DNA of 64,000 nucleotides from Intrasporangiaceae bacterium URHB0013 (lineage in GTDB: Bacteria > Actinomycetota > Actinomycetes > Actinomycetales > Dermatophilaceae). The stretch is taken from positions 62,001 to 126,000 of the forward strand of contig JIBA01000017.1 in NCBI GenBank assembly GCA_000620545.1. Reading direction: 5' to 3'. Every line of letters begins with the position of its first letter. The stretch's first letter is position 1. The notes under the pieces were generated by a model, which saw only the letters and a program-made list of their open reading frames with translations, was not told the DNA's origin and did no database searches. Positions 8,766 through 18,261 of this stretch are shown here, in pieces. Position numbers and translations under genes: made by a program.

Positions 8766-9788
8766 GTGACGACGACGGACACGGGGCTCGGGACCACGGC
8801 ATCGCCGGGCTCGAGCGCGAGCCCCACCAAGGGCGCGGCCGACCTCGGTCTCATCCATGACGTGGCGGAGCGGCTGATGGGGGCGATGACGAGCGTCATC
8901 GAGGGCAAGCCGGACGTCGTCCGCACCACCGTGACGGTGCTCTTCGCCGGTGGGCACCTGCTCATCGAGGACGTCCCGGGTGTCGGCAAGACGATGCTCG
9001 CCAAGACGCTGGCCCGGTCGATCGACGCCACGGTACGCCGCATCCAGTTCACACCAGACCTGCTGCCCAGCGACGTGACGGGGGTCAGCATCTTCAACCA
9101 GGACGCCCGCCGCTTCGAGTTCCGGCCGGGCGCCATCTTCGCCAACGTCGTCGTCGGCGACGAGATCAACCGGGCGTCCCCGAAGACCCAGTCGGCCCTG
9201 CTCGAGTCGATGGAGGAGCGCCAGGTCACCGTCGACGGGACGACCTACACCCTGCAGGCCCCGTTCATCGTCATGGCCACCCAGAACCCCATCGAGATGG
9301 AGGGGACGTATCCCCTGCCCGAGGCCCAGCGCGACCGCTTCATGGCCCGCATCTCGATGGGATACCCCGCGCCCAGCGCGGAGCTCGACCTGCTCGAGAC
9401 GCACGGTGCGAGCTCGCCCCTCGACGCCCTGACCCCCGTGACCGACGCCGAGACGATCAACCGTGTCGTCCACGCCGTCAGCAAGGTCCACGCGAGCCCC
9501 GCGATCCGCCAGTACATCGTCGACCTGATGACCCGTTCCCGCTCGACGACGGCGTTGCGGCTCGGGGCGTCCCCGCGTGCCGCTCTGCACCTGCTGCGCG
9601 CGTCCCGGGCGTTTGCCGCGCTCGAGGGCCGCGACCACGTGATCCCGGACGACGTCCAGGTGCTGGCCGGACCCGTGCTCGCGCACCGGCTCATGCCGTC
9701 GAGCGAGACCCAGCTCGCCCGCCGTACCACCGCCGAGGTGGTCACCGACCTGCTGCGCCAGGTGCCGGTGCCGCCCTCAGCCCGCTGA
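8766..9788 (+). CDS. MoxR-family AAA+ ATPase
   Basis: 340 residues with the MoxR AAA_3 core: Walker A DVPGVGKTM (about residue 70), FTPDLLPSDVTG, Walker B VVVGDEINRASPKTQSALLE, sensor VMATQNPIEMEGTYPLPEAQRDRF, and a C-terminal lid with LGASPRAALHLLRASRAFA. MoxR proteins act as chaperone-like ATPases, usually with a DUF58 partner and a membrane transglutaminase, as here. I prefer the GTG at 8766 because GGAGG lies five bases before it; an ATG at 8742 in the same frame has no good ribosome-binding site. Substrate unknown. Confidence 0.9.
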   Translation: MTTTDTGLGTTASPGSSASPTKGAADLGLIHDVAERLMGAMTSVIEGKPDVVRTTVTVLFAGGHLLIEDVPGVGKTMLAKTLARSIDATVRRIQFTPDLLPSDVTGVSIFNQDARRFEFRPGAIFANVVVGDEINRASPKTQSALLESMEERQVTVDGTTYTLQAPFIVMATQNPIEMEGTYPLPEAQRDRFMARISMGYPAPSAELDLLETHGASSPLDALTPVTDAETINRVVHAVSKVHASPAIRQYIVDLMTRSRSTTALRLGASPRAALHLLRASRAFAALEGRDHVIPDDVQVLAGPVLAHRLMPSSETQLARRTTAEVVTDLLRQVPVPPSAR

Positions 9789-9803
9789 GCCGGGCAGGCT
9801 CCC

Positions 9804-11048
9804 ATGCGCGCGCTGCGCAGCGTCCTGACGACGAGGGGCCGGGCCTTCATGGGCTCGGGCGTGGTCCTCGTGCTCGCCGGCGTCATCTTCGGCTTCCGTG
9901 ACCTCACCCGCTTCGGGGTGCTCCTCGTCGCACTCCCCCTCATCTCCGCAGTGCTCGTGCGCACCCGCAAGACGCGCATGCGCATCGAGCGACACACCCA
10001 CCCCGAGCGCATCAGCGTCGGTCAGGACGCGCACGTCACCCTCTCCTTCGAGAACGTCTCGACCAACACCACGCCGATCTTCCTGGCGGAGGAGCGCCTC
10101 GACTACGTCCTCGGCGACCGTCCCCGCTTCGTCGTGGGCCGCATCCCCCCGGGACGCGTACGGGCCATCGACTACGCCGTGCGCTCACACCTGCGCGGAC
10201 GCCACCACCTCGGGCCGCTCGGCGTCCAGGTGCAGGACCCGTTCGGGTTGGCCAACCGCAACGCCGTGCTCGAGGGCACCGTCGACCTCGTCGTGCTGCC
10301 GGCCGTGCACCCGCTGTCCTCGAACCGCCAGCCCAGCGCGGGCGTGGGCTCGGAGGGCGAGCAGGCCCACCTCATCGCGTTGCACGGAGAGGACGACGTC
10401 ACGATCCGCGAGTACCGCGACGGCGACGACCTGCGCCGCATCCACTGGCCCGCGACCGCACGCACCGGCGACCTCATGGTGCGCCAGGAGGACCGCCCCG
10501 CACAGCGCCGTGCCGTGGTGCTCATCGACCCACGACCCTCGGCACACGGCGGGACGGGGGTGAGCAGCTCGTTCGAGTGGGCGGTGACTGCTGCCGCGTC
10601 CGTGGCCGTGCACCTGTGCGACTCGGGGTATGCCGTGCACCTCGTCTGCGCCGAGACCGTCGAGACCTCGCGCGCGGCCGAGACCATGACACCCGACGAG
10701 ATCCTGGACGTGCTCGCCGTGACCGCGCCGCGCGATGACACGGGCGAGGACGAGATCCTGCGCGCCGGTCAGGCCCTCGCCGCCGCCGGCGGATTCCTCG
10801 TCGCCATCGTGGGACCGTCAGGACGTGACATCACCTCCCGCCTGGCGAGCCTGCGCCAGCCGGGCACGAGCGGCCTTGCGCTCGTCCTCGACGCCCGCAG
10901 CTTCGGCGCGAGCGACGCCGAGGAGGCCGCACCGCACGTCGACTCGCTGCGGCTCGCCGGGTGGCGGGCCGTGGCCGTCCGGCGCGACGAGGAGGTCGCG
11001 CACGTCTGGGCCGTGTTGACGGCCGCCACCGTGGGAGGTAGCCGATGA
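9804..11048 (+). CDS. DUF58 protein, membrane-anchored partner of MoxR
   Basis: 414 residues. Two membrane helices near the N-terminus (residues about 14-50) are followed by a cytoplasmic domain with the DUF58 signature YRDGDDLRRIHWPATARTGDLMVRQ, then a von Willebrand-like fold (VVLIDPRPS). It lies 15 bases after moxR and overlaps the transglutaminase gene by four bases (ATGA), so the three form one operon. Members of this operon type are thought to assemble or activate surface or envelope complexes; the target here is not evident. Confidence 0.9.
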   Translation: MRALRSVLTTRGRAFMGSGVVLVLAGVIFGFRDLTRFGVLLVALPLISAVLVRTRKTRMRIERHTHPERISVGQDAHVTLSFENVSTNTTPIFLAEERLDYVLGDRPRFVVGRIPPGRVRAIDYAVRSHLRGRHHLGPLGVQVQDPFGLANRNAVLEGTVDLVVLPAVHPLSSNRQPSAGVGSEGEQAHLIALHGEDDVTIREYRDGDDLRRIHWPATARTGDLMVRQEDRPAQRRAVVLIDPRPSAHGGTGVSSSFEWAVTAAASVAVHLCDSGYAVHLVCAETVETSRAAETMTPDEILDVLAVTAPRDDTGEDEILRAGQALAAAGGFLVAIVGPSGRDITSRLASLRQPGTSGLALVLDARSFGASDAEEAAPHVDSLRLAGWRAVAVRRDEEVAHVWAVLTAATVGGSR

Positions 11049-13354
11049 CCCGCCGCCGCTGGAGGATCACCCTCCTCGCCGCCCTCGCGACCCTGAGCGC
11101 GGTCTACCCGATCACGAGCCTCTTCGTCGAGACCACGTGGCTGCCGCAGGCAGTCTTCGTCATCGCGCTGGTCGCCGGTCTCGGTCTCGTCGGTCGCGGG
11201 CTCACCCGCTCGCGCAGCCTCGTCGTGCTGCTCCAGGTGCTCGTGACCGCCTACGTGATCCTCGCCAGCCACGTCGGCGAGACCTTCACGGTGCTGCTGC
11301 CCACACCGACCACCGTCGAGGCCGCCAACTCCCTCGGCCTGCAGGCGCTCGACACCATCAACCGGTACTCGGCGCCCGCGCCCCTCAACGAGGGCATCAC
11401 CTTCTGCCTCGTGGTGGCCGTGGCGCTCGTGGCGATCGCGGTCGACGCCATGGCAGCCACCTGGCGCAGCCCCGCAGCCGCGGGGCTGCCCCTGCTGACG
11501 GCATACCTCATCACCGCGGCCAACGGCCAGTCCGCGCTCGCGCTGCGATTCTTCGTCGTGCCGGTCGCGCTGTGGCTGATGATGCTGCACACGACGGCCC
11601 GCGCGCAGTTCGGTCGTTGGGGCACCGCCAATGCCGCTGACCAGAGCGAGATCGACGAGGCCGCGCACGACCGCGACGCCCTGCGCTCGTTCACGATGGG
11701 GGCGCTCAAGCTCGGCGCCGTCGGCGTCGTCGTCGCGCTGCTCGTACCGGCCGTGATCCCCCACCTCCCGCCGCGTTACCTCACCGAGGGCCTCGGCCGG
11801 TCGGGTGGAGGCGCCGGCGAGGGATCCGTCGGGTTCAACGACACGCTCGACCTCTCACGCAGTCTCAACGACCAGGACCAGTCACCAGTCCTGACGTACA
11901 CGACGACGGGGTTCACGCGGCCGCCGCTGCGCGTGCTGGCGACGTCGTACTACTCGCGAGGGCAGTGGAGCGTCGCCGGGTCAACCGGTGACCAGCCGGA
12001 CAGCGGGACAGCGCTCCCGCCCGTGGACCCACGTCGCCGCTACGTCATGAGCGTGTCGGACAACACCCTCGCCGCGCCACGCATCGCCGCTCCGTACCCC
12101 GTCGTCGCCGTGGGGATGGAGGGCACGCCGTGGAGCATCGACAAGGTGACGGGCGACGTCCGCACGGACCGTGCGGTGAGCAGCTACGAGGTGACCTACG
12201 CCGACCTCGCGCCGTCGCCGCCGGAGCTGCGGGAGTCAGGTGCCCCGGACGCGCGGGACATCACCGACGACGACCTCACGATCCCCGACCGCTCACGTGA
12301 CCTGATCCAGCAGTGGTCCGATGAGGTCACCCGGGGCCAGGACAATCCCCTCGACAAGGCGATCGCGATCCAGAACCACCTGCGCGACACGAGCCGCTAC
12401 ACGTACTCGCTCGACCTCGGCGAGCAGCTGCGGGACGACCAAGGACGCCTCCTCGAGCCGATCCAGAACTTCTACCAGACCCGGCGTGGCTACTGCGTGC
12501 AGTTCGCGACGGCGATGATCATGCTGGCGCGGTCGCAAGGCATCCCCGCACGCATGGCGATCGGCTTCTTGCCGGGCCAGCTGTCGGGCGACCGCTACGT
12601 GGTGCGGGCGAGCGACGCCCACGCCTGGCCGGAGCTGTACTTCCAGGGCTACGGCTGGCTGCGCTTCGAGCCCACTCCGAGTGCCCGCTCGGGCACGCCG
12701 CCGCCGTATGCCGTCCTCGGCGCCGACGGCGGGGCGACCGGTGGTGGTCGTGAGGTCAGCGAGACGAACACCGCGAGCGGCGGGGCGTCCACCGCCAGCG
12801 CGACGACGCAGGCCACCGCCGCACCCGTGCCGCAGCAGCAGACCTTCATCGAGTCGGTCGGGCAGGCGTTCACGCTGCGCAACATCGTCCTCGCGCTCGC
12901 CCTGATCCTCGGTCTGCTCGCGGCGTTCGCGATGCCGATCACGGCTTGGCTGCTCCGGCTGCGACGACGGCGCGCCGCCGTGACCCAGCAGGAGCTCATC
13001 GAGGCGGAGTGGGACGACCTGACGTCGCACTTCGGCGACCTCGGACTCAGTGCCCCGGAAGGCGTCACGCTGCGCCAGCTCCGCGAGCGCTACGTCACGG
13101 GGGGCCACCTCGACGAGGAGAACGCGACCGCGATGAGGCGGGTCACCGCGACGCTCGAGAAGTCCCGCTACGACCTGCCCGAGCGCACGACGGCGCAGGA
13201 GGCCTTCCGGCTGCACCATGACATCCGGTCGATCCGGCGCCAGGTGGGTCGCACCCGGGCGTGGCAGACCCGGATGCGGTCCTTCTTCTGGCCCGAGGCC
13301 GGCGTGTCCTTCTGGCGCTCGCTGCCCGACCGACTGTTCCCCTCGCGCCGCTGA
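11045..13354 (+). CDS. TgpA-type membrane transglutaminase-like protease
   Basis: 769 residues. About six N-terminal membrane helices are followed by an extracytoplasmic region with a transglutaminase core. Cys484 (RRGYCVQFATAMIMLA) and His526 (SDAHAWPELYF) form the dyad, and Glu542 (LRFEPTPS) sits where the third, often Asp, residue is expected. A Thr/Ala-rich linker leads to a further membrane helix (IVLALALILGLLAAFAMPI) and a C-terminal cytoplasmic DUF4129-like tail. It is third in the moxR operon. Related proteins are essential in some bacteria, but their substrate is not settled. Confidence 0.9.
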   Translation: MTRRRWRITLLAALATLSAVYPITSLFVETTWLPQAVFVIALVAGLGLVGRGLTRSRSLVVLLQVLVTAYVILASHVGETFTVLLPTPTTVEAANSLGLQALDTINRYSAPAPLNEGITFCLVVAVALVAIAVDAMAATWRSPAAAGLPLLTAYLITAANGQSALALRFFVVPVALWLMMLHTTARAQFGRWGTANAADQSEIDEAAHDRDALRSFTMGALKLGAVGVVVALLVPAVIPHLPPRYLTEGLGRSGGGAGEGSVGFNDTLDLSRSLNDQDQSPVLTYTTTGFTRPPLRVLATSYYSRGQWSVAGSTGDQPDSGTALPPVDPRRRYVMSVSDNTLAAPRIAAPYPVVAVGMEGTPWSIDKVTGDVRTDRAVSSYEVTYADLAPSPPELRESGAPDARDITDDDLTIPDRSRDLIQQWSDEVTRGQDNPLDKAIAIQNHLRDTSRYTYSLDLGEQLRDDQGRLLEPIQNFYQTRRGYCVQFATAMIMLARSQGIPARMAIGFLPGQLSGDRYVVRASDAHAWPELYFQGYGWLRFEPTPSARSGTPPPYAVLGADGGATGGGREVSETNTASGGASTASATTQATAAPVPQQQTFIESVGQAFTLRNIVLALALILGLLAAFAMPITAWLLRLRRRRAAVTQQELIEAEWDDLTSHFGDLGLSAPEGVTLRQLRERYVTGGHLDEENATAMRRVTATLEKSRYDLPERTTAQEAFRLHHDIRSIRRQVGRTRAWQTRMRSFFWPEAGVSFWRSLPDRLFPSRR

Positions 13355-13583
13355 GCGGCGCGGTACGCCGAGCGGGCGAAGGCGCCGCCCGGCATACGGC
13401 CGGCGGCCGGCGCTCGACGCGGGGCACACACGGCGCTGCACACAGGGGCTCTGACAAGGATTCCGTTGGCCGACGGGACGATTCGCTGGTCCGTGCCAAA
13501 CGGTTCCGGACGCTGCGGAGGACGTGCTCCCCTGTGTCGTCCAGCGCACAGACGGCGCCGCGTCCGCAGCGCACCCTCAAAAC

Positions 13584-13811
13584 ATGGACACGAACAAGAG
13601 CAAGAGATGCACGATCGGCTGGCACCGCTGGGAGCCCACCACCGTCACGGGGATGCGCGAACGGATCTGCGTCCACTGCGGTCGCAACCGCTTCGACGCC
13701 TCGGTCCACCCCGACCGCGAGGCAGACGCAAACGGCGGACACGCCGTCGCCCCGTGGGGCGGCATTGGCGGAGGCGTGTTCTGGGGCGGCCCTGGCGGAG
13801 GCGGGTTCTAG
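13584..13811 (+). CDS. Small protein with paired cysteine motif, Gly-rich tail
   Basis: 75 residues. It contains C..GWHRW....... followed by R-x-C-x2-C-G (RICVHCGRN), an arrangement seen in small actinobacterial proteins of unknown function and compatible with a zinc ribbon. The tail is Gly-rich (GGIGGGVFWGGPGGGGF). The ATG at 13584 has no clear ribosome-binding site, so translation could be leaderless or the start wrong. Support is the Cys/Trp spacing and the lack of stops. Confidence 0.5.
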   Translation: MDTNKSKRCTIGWHRWEPTTVTGMRERICVHCGRNRFDASVHPDREADANGGHAVAPWGGIGGGVFWGGPGGGGF

Positions 13812-14353
13812 GGGACGCTTCGACCGCTGCGCTGCCGGGCAGCATTTGCTGGGCTGGCCACCGGCCCCACTGCCTGGCCCTCTCGCGTCCGACCACTGAC
13901 GTCACACACGGGAACGCGGTCCGGGCCACAGACGTCAACGGTTCCCGGTGACGCGGAACCGCGTCGGCCGAGTCCTCATTCGACGGCGACGAGCACGCCG
14001 CGTGGAACCAGGGCGTCCCCGAGCCGGGTCGAAGGACGGGCCGTTCGCAGGTGTGAGGAAGGTGTCGGGCCCGGATGTCTGCCGAGGGTTAGCCGCATGA
14101 CGGCCCTCGTGCTGCGTAAGCGCCGTCGATGAGGAGGTCCGCCTCCAGACGCTGGAGCAGCTGTACGCGTCGCGAGCGCAGCTGACTGACCAGCTGGAAG
14201 ATCAGAAGCGACCCCGGCCACCAGCGGCCGACTGACACGAAACGCGAATCGAGGCGGGACGGCACCGAAGACCGAACCGTGTCGCCCCGCCTCCCCCGTG
14301 CATGGGCCACGAGTGTCGTGCGGCCGAGCCGGCGGCGTCACCGGGCATGAGAA
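13812..14353. other. Gene-poor stretch between the small Cys protein and the sigA terminator
   Basis: About 540 bases with no intact convincing gene. It holds a possible broken mini-gene at 14097-14235 (listed separately) and a short palindrome ACGCGGAACCGCGT near 13951. A minus-strand open frame through this region has the shuffled Arg/Pro/Ala composition of a shadow. I see nothing resembling a stable RNA. Confidence 0.45.
14097..14235 (+). pseudogene. Possible frameshifted mini-gene (Glu/Leu/Gln-rich helical peptide)
   Basis: An ATG at 14097 with GAGGG eight bases upstream opens MTALVLRKRRR and stops at TGA 14130-14132. In the +1 frame the sequence continues without break as DEEVRLQTLEQLY, then ASRAQLTDQLEDQKRPRPP, up to TGA at 14233-14235. 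That second stretch has an amphipathic, coding-like composition but no start codon of its own. A single-base insertion (or sequencing error, or a programmed +1 shift at CGA-TGA) would explain both halves as one protein of about 45 residues. I know no homologue. Confidence 0.3.
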
Positions 14354-14388
14354 CGGCCCCTGCCGCGCGGAAACACGGTCAGGGGCCG
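14354..14388 (-). terminator. Terminator downstream of sigA
   Basis: CGGCCCCTG (14354-14362) and CAGGGGCCG (14380-14388) form a perfect 9-bp stem with a 17-base loop, starting 7 bases after the sigA stop. There is no U-tract, common for actinobacterial terminators. Confidence 0.7.
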
Positions 14389-14395
14389 CCTCGGG

Positions 14396-16144
14396 TCAGT
14401 CGAGGTAGTCGCGCAACACCTGGCTGCGGCTCGGGTGACGCAGCTTGCTCATCGTCTTGGACTCGATCTGGCGGATGCGCTCACGCGTCACCCCGTAGAC
14501 CTTGCCGATCTCGTCGAGCGTCTTCGGCTGACCGTCGGTCAGGCCGAAGCGCATCGACACGACACCGGCCTCGCGCTCGGAGAGCGTGTCGAGCACCGAG
14601 TGCAGCTGCTCCTGCAGCAGCGTGAAGCTGACGGCGTCGGCGGGGACGACCGCCTCGGAGTCCTCGATGAGGTCACCGAACTCGCTGTCACCGTCCTCAC
14701 CGAGGGGCGTGTGCAGGGAGATCGGCTCGCGGCCGTACTTCTGGACCTCTACGACCTTCTCGGGCGTCATGTCGAGCTCCTTGGCGAGCTCCTCCGGGGT
14801 GGGCTCGCGGCCCAGGTCCTGGAGCATCTGGCGCTGCACGCGGGCGAGCTTGTTGATGACCTCGACCATGTGGACCGGAATGCGAATGGTGCGGGCCTGG
14901 TCGGCCATGGCGCGGGTGATGGCCTGACGGATCCACCAGGTCGCGTACGTCGAGAACTTGTAGCCCTTGGTGTAGTCGAACTTCTCGACCGCACGGATGA
15001 GCCCGAGGTTGCCCTCCTGGATGAGGTCCAGGAACAGCATGCCGCGACCGGTGTAGCGCTTTGCCAGCGAGACGACGAGTCGAAGGTTGGCCTCGAGCAG
15101 GTGGTTCTTGGCCTTCTTGCCGTCCTGGGCGATCCACCACAGCTCGCGCTTGAGCTTCATGTCGATCTTGTCGCCGGAGTTGAGCTTCTCCTCTGCGAAG
15201 AGGCCCGCCTCGATGCGCTTCGCGAGCTCGACCTCCTGCTCGGCGTTGAGAAGGGCGACCTTGCCGATCTGCTTGAGGTAGTCCTTGACCGGGTCGGCCG
15301 TGGCACCGGCGGTGACCACCTGCTGGGCCGGGGCGTCGTCCTCGTCGTCGTCGCGGATGACGAAGCCCGACTCCTCGGTCTCCTCCGTCTTCGCCGCGAC
15401 GGCCGGGGTGGCCTCGTCGCTGTCCTCGGAGTCGTCGTCCACGTCGACGGGCTCGACGACGACCTCCTCGAGCTCACCGACGGGAACGTCGTCGGGCTCG
15501 ACGTCTTCGGGCTCACCGCTGGCTGGGACGCTGCCCTCGGCGGGCGTCGCGGCCCTCTTCGCGGCGGTCTTCCGGGTGGCCGTCTTCTTGGCGGCGGGAG
15601 TGGCAGCCGCCTTGGCGACGCCGGCGTTGGTCGCGGCCTTCTTGGCCGTCTTCGCCGCGGCCGCCTTGGGGGCGGCGGTCGGCTCGTCGTCGGTGGCTGC
15701 GGCGGCTCGGGCGGGGGCTGCCTTGGCCGTCGCCTTCTTGGCGGCGGTCTTCGTCGTCGCGGTCGTGGTCCGCGTCGCGGACTTCGTCGCCGCGGCCGTG
15801 GTGCTGCGTGCGGTGGCCACAGTGCCTCCCTTGGTCCCTGTTCGGGTCTTCTTCGCCGTACTGGAGTGCGGAGCGTCGACGACGATCTCGATGTCGTGGG
15901 CCTCGAGGGTCGTGAGGACCGGCTTCATCTGCTTCAGGTCGAGTCCTGCATCGACCTGGGCGCGCGCGATCTCCGTTCCGGTGATGGTGCCGCTGGCGCT
16001 GCCCTTGACCAGGAGCTGCATGATCGCCTCGTGCTGGAACACCTTCGGCAGGGTTTTGGGAGCTCCAGCGGTTGTTGCCTTAGGCACGGATGCAGTCGCC
16101 TTTCGTCGCAGGTCTCGTCGGATGATCGACCCGAATCCGGGCAT
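14396..16144 (-). CDS. sigA: Principal sigma factor RpoD/SigA (HrdB type)
   Basis: Directs RNA polymerase to housekeeping promoters. A poorly conserved N-terminal region of about 280 residues is rich in Ala, Lys and acidic residues, as usual in actinobacterial HrdB. The conserved core follows: region 1.2 [25 protein letters not shown], region 2 ([56 protein letters not shown], shown in part), region 3, and region 4 ending [20 protein letters not shown]. The ATG at 16144 gives 582 residues, but a GTG at 16087 with AAAGG upstream is equally plausible (563 residues). Bounded by its own promoter and terminator. Confidence 0.96.
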   Translation of the reverse strand: MPGFGSIIRRDLRRKATASVPKATTAGAPKTLPKVFQHEAIMQLLVKGSASGTITGTEIARAQVDAGLDLKQMKPVLTTLEAHDIEIVVDAPHSSTAKKTRTGTKGGTVATARSTTAAATKSATRTTTATTKTAAKKATAKAAPARAAAATDDEPTAAPKAAAAKTAKKAATNAGVAKAAATPAAKKTATRKTAAKRAATPAEGSVPASGEPEDVEPDDVPVGELEEVVVEPVDVDDDSEDSDEATPAVAAKTEETEESGFVIRDDDEDDAPAQQVVTAGATADPVKDYLKQIGKVALLNAEQEVELAKRIEAGLFAEEKLNSGDKIDMKLKRELWWIAQDGKKAKNHLLEANLRLVVSLAKRYTGRGMLFLDLIQEGNLGLIRAVEKFDYTKGYKFSTYATWWIRQAITRAMADQARTIRIPVHMVEVINKLARVQRQMLQDLGREPTPEELAKELDMTPEKVVEVQKYGREPISLHTPLGEDGDSEFGDLIEDSEAVVPADAVSFTLLQEQLHSVLDTLSEREAGVVSMRFGLTDGQPKTLDEIGKVYGVTRERIRQIESKTMSKLRHPSRSQVLRDYLD

Positions 16145-16252
16145 GCAACATCACAACGAACGAGAATGGGGGTTGGTGCCGGGATGCTTGGCCTGTCGGA
16201 GTCGGTCCCTGTTTCGATCTCTCGGTGTGCCTCGTGCATCCGGTACTCGGAC

Positions 16253-16258
16253 ATTATA
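16253..16258 (-). promoter_or_regulatory. Consensus -10 element upstream of sigA
   Basis: A perfect TATAAT on the minus strand inside an unusually AT-rich stretch (TTTTATAATG), 109 bases upstream of the sigA ATG. No good -35 hexamer is visible at 16-18 bp. It is the clearest -10 hexamer in the window and is placed for sigA transcription. Confidence 0.55.
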
Positions 16259-16422
16259 AAACGGAGAGAGCCCTCCGAGCGAACGCATGTCTGTCCTGCG
16301 TGCCGAACGAGGCGCTCGTCACGGTGCCGGCCCCGTTCAGGACGTCTCGAGAAGGTCCCCCGAAGCGGCTGTCCGGCACCCGGCGATCGAGTTCACGGCC
16401 CGGGGCGAGCGCCGACGAGCGG

Positions 16423-16821
16423 TCAGTCGCCCTTGACGGCGAGCACCGGGCAGCTAGCGTCGAGCAGGATCCGCTGCGCGTTCGACCCGAGGATGAGCTT
16501 GCCGACCGGGCTGCGGCGGCGCAGGCCGATGACGATGAAGTCAGCCTTCTCCTCCTCGGCGACGGAGATGAGGTCCTCGGCAGGATCGTTGCCGCGGACG
16601 AGCTGGCGCACCTCGTGCTCCAAGCCCTTCTCCTCGAGGAGGGTCTGGACGCGGTCGAGCTCGCGCTCGAACTGGCTGGCCTCGTTCGCGTCGAAGTCCT
16701 TGCCGCCCCGGTGGGAGCTGATGACAACGAGCTTCGAGCCACGCAGGACGCACTCCTCAGCGGCTCTCTTGAGCGCCGCGCGACCTTCCTTGGTGGCGAC
16801 ATAACCGACGACGATGGCCAC
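16423..16821 (-). CDS. Universal stress protein, single UspA domain
   Basis: 132 residues, the normal size of one Usp domain. It begins VAIVVGYVATKEGRAALKRA and ends ADFIVIGLRRRSPVGKLILGSNAQRILLDASCPVLAVKGD (shown in part), containing the G-x-x-x..G-K-L-I-L-G-S nucleotide-loop pattern of ATP-binding members. The GTG at 16821 follows a near-perfect AAGGAGGT, which decides the start. It stands alone downstream of metX with a 160-base gap. Function beyond stress-related ATP binding cannot be inferred. Confidence 0.9.
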   Translation of the reverse strand: MAIVVGYVATKEGRAALKRAAEECVLRGSKLVVISSHRGGKDFDANEASQFERELDRVQTLLEEKGLEHEVRQLVRGNDPAEDLISVAEEEKADFIVIGLRRRSPVGKLILGSNAQRILLDASCPVLAVKGD

Positions 16822-16981
16822 TTTCCCGGACCTCCTTGGGACGGAAACAACCAGTGCTCGCACCGTACCCGATATCGAGGGAACCGGCGCGTGCCGCGAG
16901 AAGTGCCGACGCGCGGTCAGCGTCGGCGCCGCCAGGCGCCTCATCGTCCCGGAGCTGAACCCAGCCGGCCCGCACCCGGCT

Positions 16982-18247
16982 TCAGTCGCCGTGACGCTCG
17001 AGGGCGTCGCGGACGATACGGCCCACCTGGTCCTCCTCGATGAGGAAGCCGTCATGCCCGAAGTCCGAGGAGATGTGCGCGCGACGCGACCTCGGCAGGG
17101 CGGCGTGCAGCTCGTCGGACAGCCGGGGCGGGTAGAGGCGGTCGGTGTCGACGGAGACGATCGTGCAGTCGGCCCGGACGCGCCGAAGGGCGGTTTGGAG
17201 CCCTCCGCGGTCGCGGCCGACGTCATGGGAGTTCATCCCCTCGGTCAGCACGATGTAGGAGTTCGCGTCGAAGCGCCGTGCCAGCTTGCCGGCGTGGTGG
17301 TCGAGGTAGGACTCGACGGCGAAGCGGCCGCGGACACCGGCGCGCAACGGGTCCTCGCCGAGCTGGGGCTCGCGGCCGAAGCGCTCGCCGAGCTCGGTCT
17401 CGGTCCGGTAGGTGATGTGCGCGATGCGTCGCGCCAGCCCGAGACCGGTGTCCGGGCGCGCGTCTCCGTCGTAGTAGTCACCACCGGCGAAGTCGGGGTC
17501 GTTGCGGATCGCAAGCAGCTGCGGCTGGCACCAGGCGATCTGGTCGGCGGTCGCGTAGGCCGTCGACGCGAGCACGATGCAGCGGTCGACGTCGTCCGGA
17601 TGCGTCACAGCCCATTCCACCGCGCGCATCCCGCCCATCGACCCGCCGATGACGGCAGCGAGGCGGCGGATGCCCAGCCGGTCGAGGAGCCGGCGTTCGA
17701 CGGCGACCTGGTCACGGACCGTGACGTAGGGGAAGCGACTCCCCCAGGGTCGGCCGTCGGGTGCCGCACTCGCGGGCCCGGTGCTGCCCTGGCAGCCGCC
17801 GAGGACGTTGGACGCGATGACGAACCACCGGTTGGGGTCCACCGGCCCCCCGGCACCGATGAGGGCGTTCCACCAGCCCGGTGAGGCGTGGCCCTCACCC
17901 GCCTCCCCGACGACATGGCTGTCGCCGGTCAGGGCGTGCTCGACGAGGATGACGTTGTCGCCCGCCTCGTTGAGCCGACCCCACGTCTCGTAGGCGACGC
18001 GAACGTCGGGCAACACTCCCCCGCGCTCGAGCTCCACGCGGCCGAGGTCGGCGAAACGCCGCTGACCGACGGGATCTCCGTCGCGCCAGGCGCCGTCGGA
18101 CCGACCGCGCCGTGGAGCAGGCGTCTCGTCGAGGTGGCTCGTCGCAGCAGTCTCGGGCGGCGCTGCGGCGGCGCCGGTCGGGTCAGTGCCAGCGGTCGCG
18201 CGTCGCGCGGGGCGCCGCGTGCTCTGCTTCCGATGGGTGACGGTCAT
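16982..18247 (-). CDS. metX: MetX, homoserine O-acetyltransferase
   Basis: Alpha/beta-hydrolase-fold acyltransferase (421 residues) that activates homoserine for methionine synthesis. The nucleophile is Ser203 in GGSMGGM. The catalytic Asp lies in SVDTDRLYPP and the His in FGHDGFLIE. The stretch ASNVLGGCQGSTGP, common to MetX, is present. The first 60 residues are Ala/Arg/Pro-rich and unconserved. The ATG at 18247 is preceded by GAGGAG. Transcription is preceded by a SAM-IV riboswitch, in keeping with methionine biosynthesis. No metY lies beside it. Acetyl rather than succinyl specificity is inferred from family. Confidence 0.93.
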   Translation of the reverse strand: MTVTHRKQSTRRPARRATAGTDPTGAAAAPPETAATSHLDETPAPRRGRSDGAWRDGDPVGQRRFADLGRVELERGGVLPDVRVAYETWGRLNEAGDNVILVEHALTGDSHVVGEAGEGHASPGWWNALIGAGGPVDPNRWFVIASNVLGGCQGSTGPASAAPDGRPWGSRFPYVTVRDQVAVERRLLDRLGIRRLAAVIGGSMGGMRAVEWAVTHPDDVDRCIVLASTAYATADQIAWCQPQLLAIRNDPDFAGGDYYDGDARPDTGLGLARRIAHITYRTETELGERFGREPQLGEDPLRAGVRGRFAVESYLDHHAGKLARRFDANSYIVLTEGMNSHDVGRDRGGLQTALRRVRADCTIVSVDTDRLYPPRLSDELHAALPRSRRAHISSDFGHDGFLIEEDQVGRIVRDALERHGD

Positions 18248-18261
18248 GGGGGTACTCCTCG

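Noticed and set aside
13976-14341. 121-codon minus-strand open frame downstream of sigA
   Set aside because: Shuffled Arg/Pro/Ala composition, no ribosome-binding site or motif, and overlaps the more coding-like plus-strand mini-gene.
14435-16804. Long plus-strand open frame opposite sigA
   Set aside because: Composition mirrors the Asp/Leu/Gly-rich complement of the sigma factor; no independent start site or motif.
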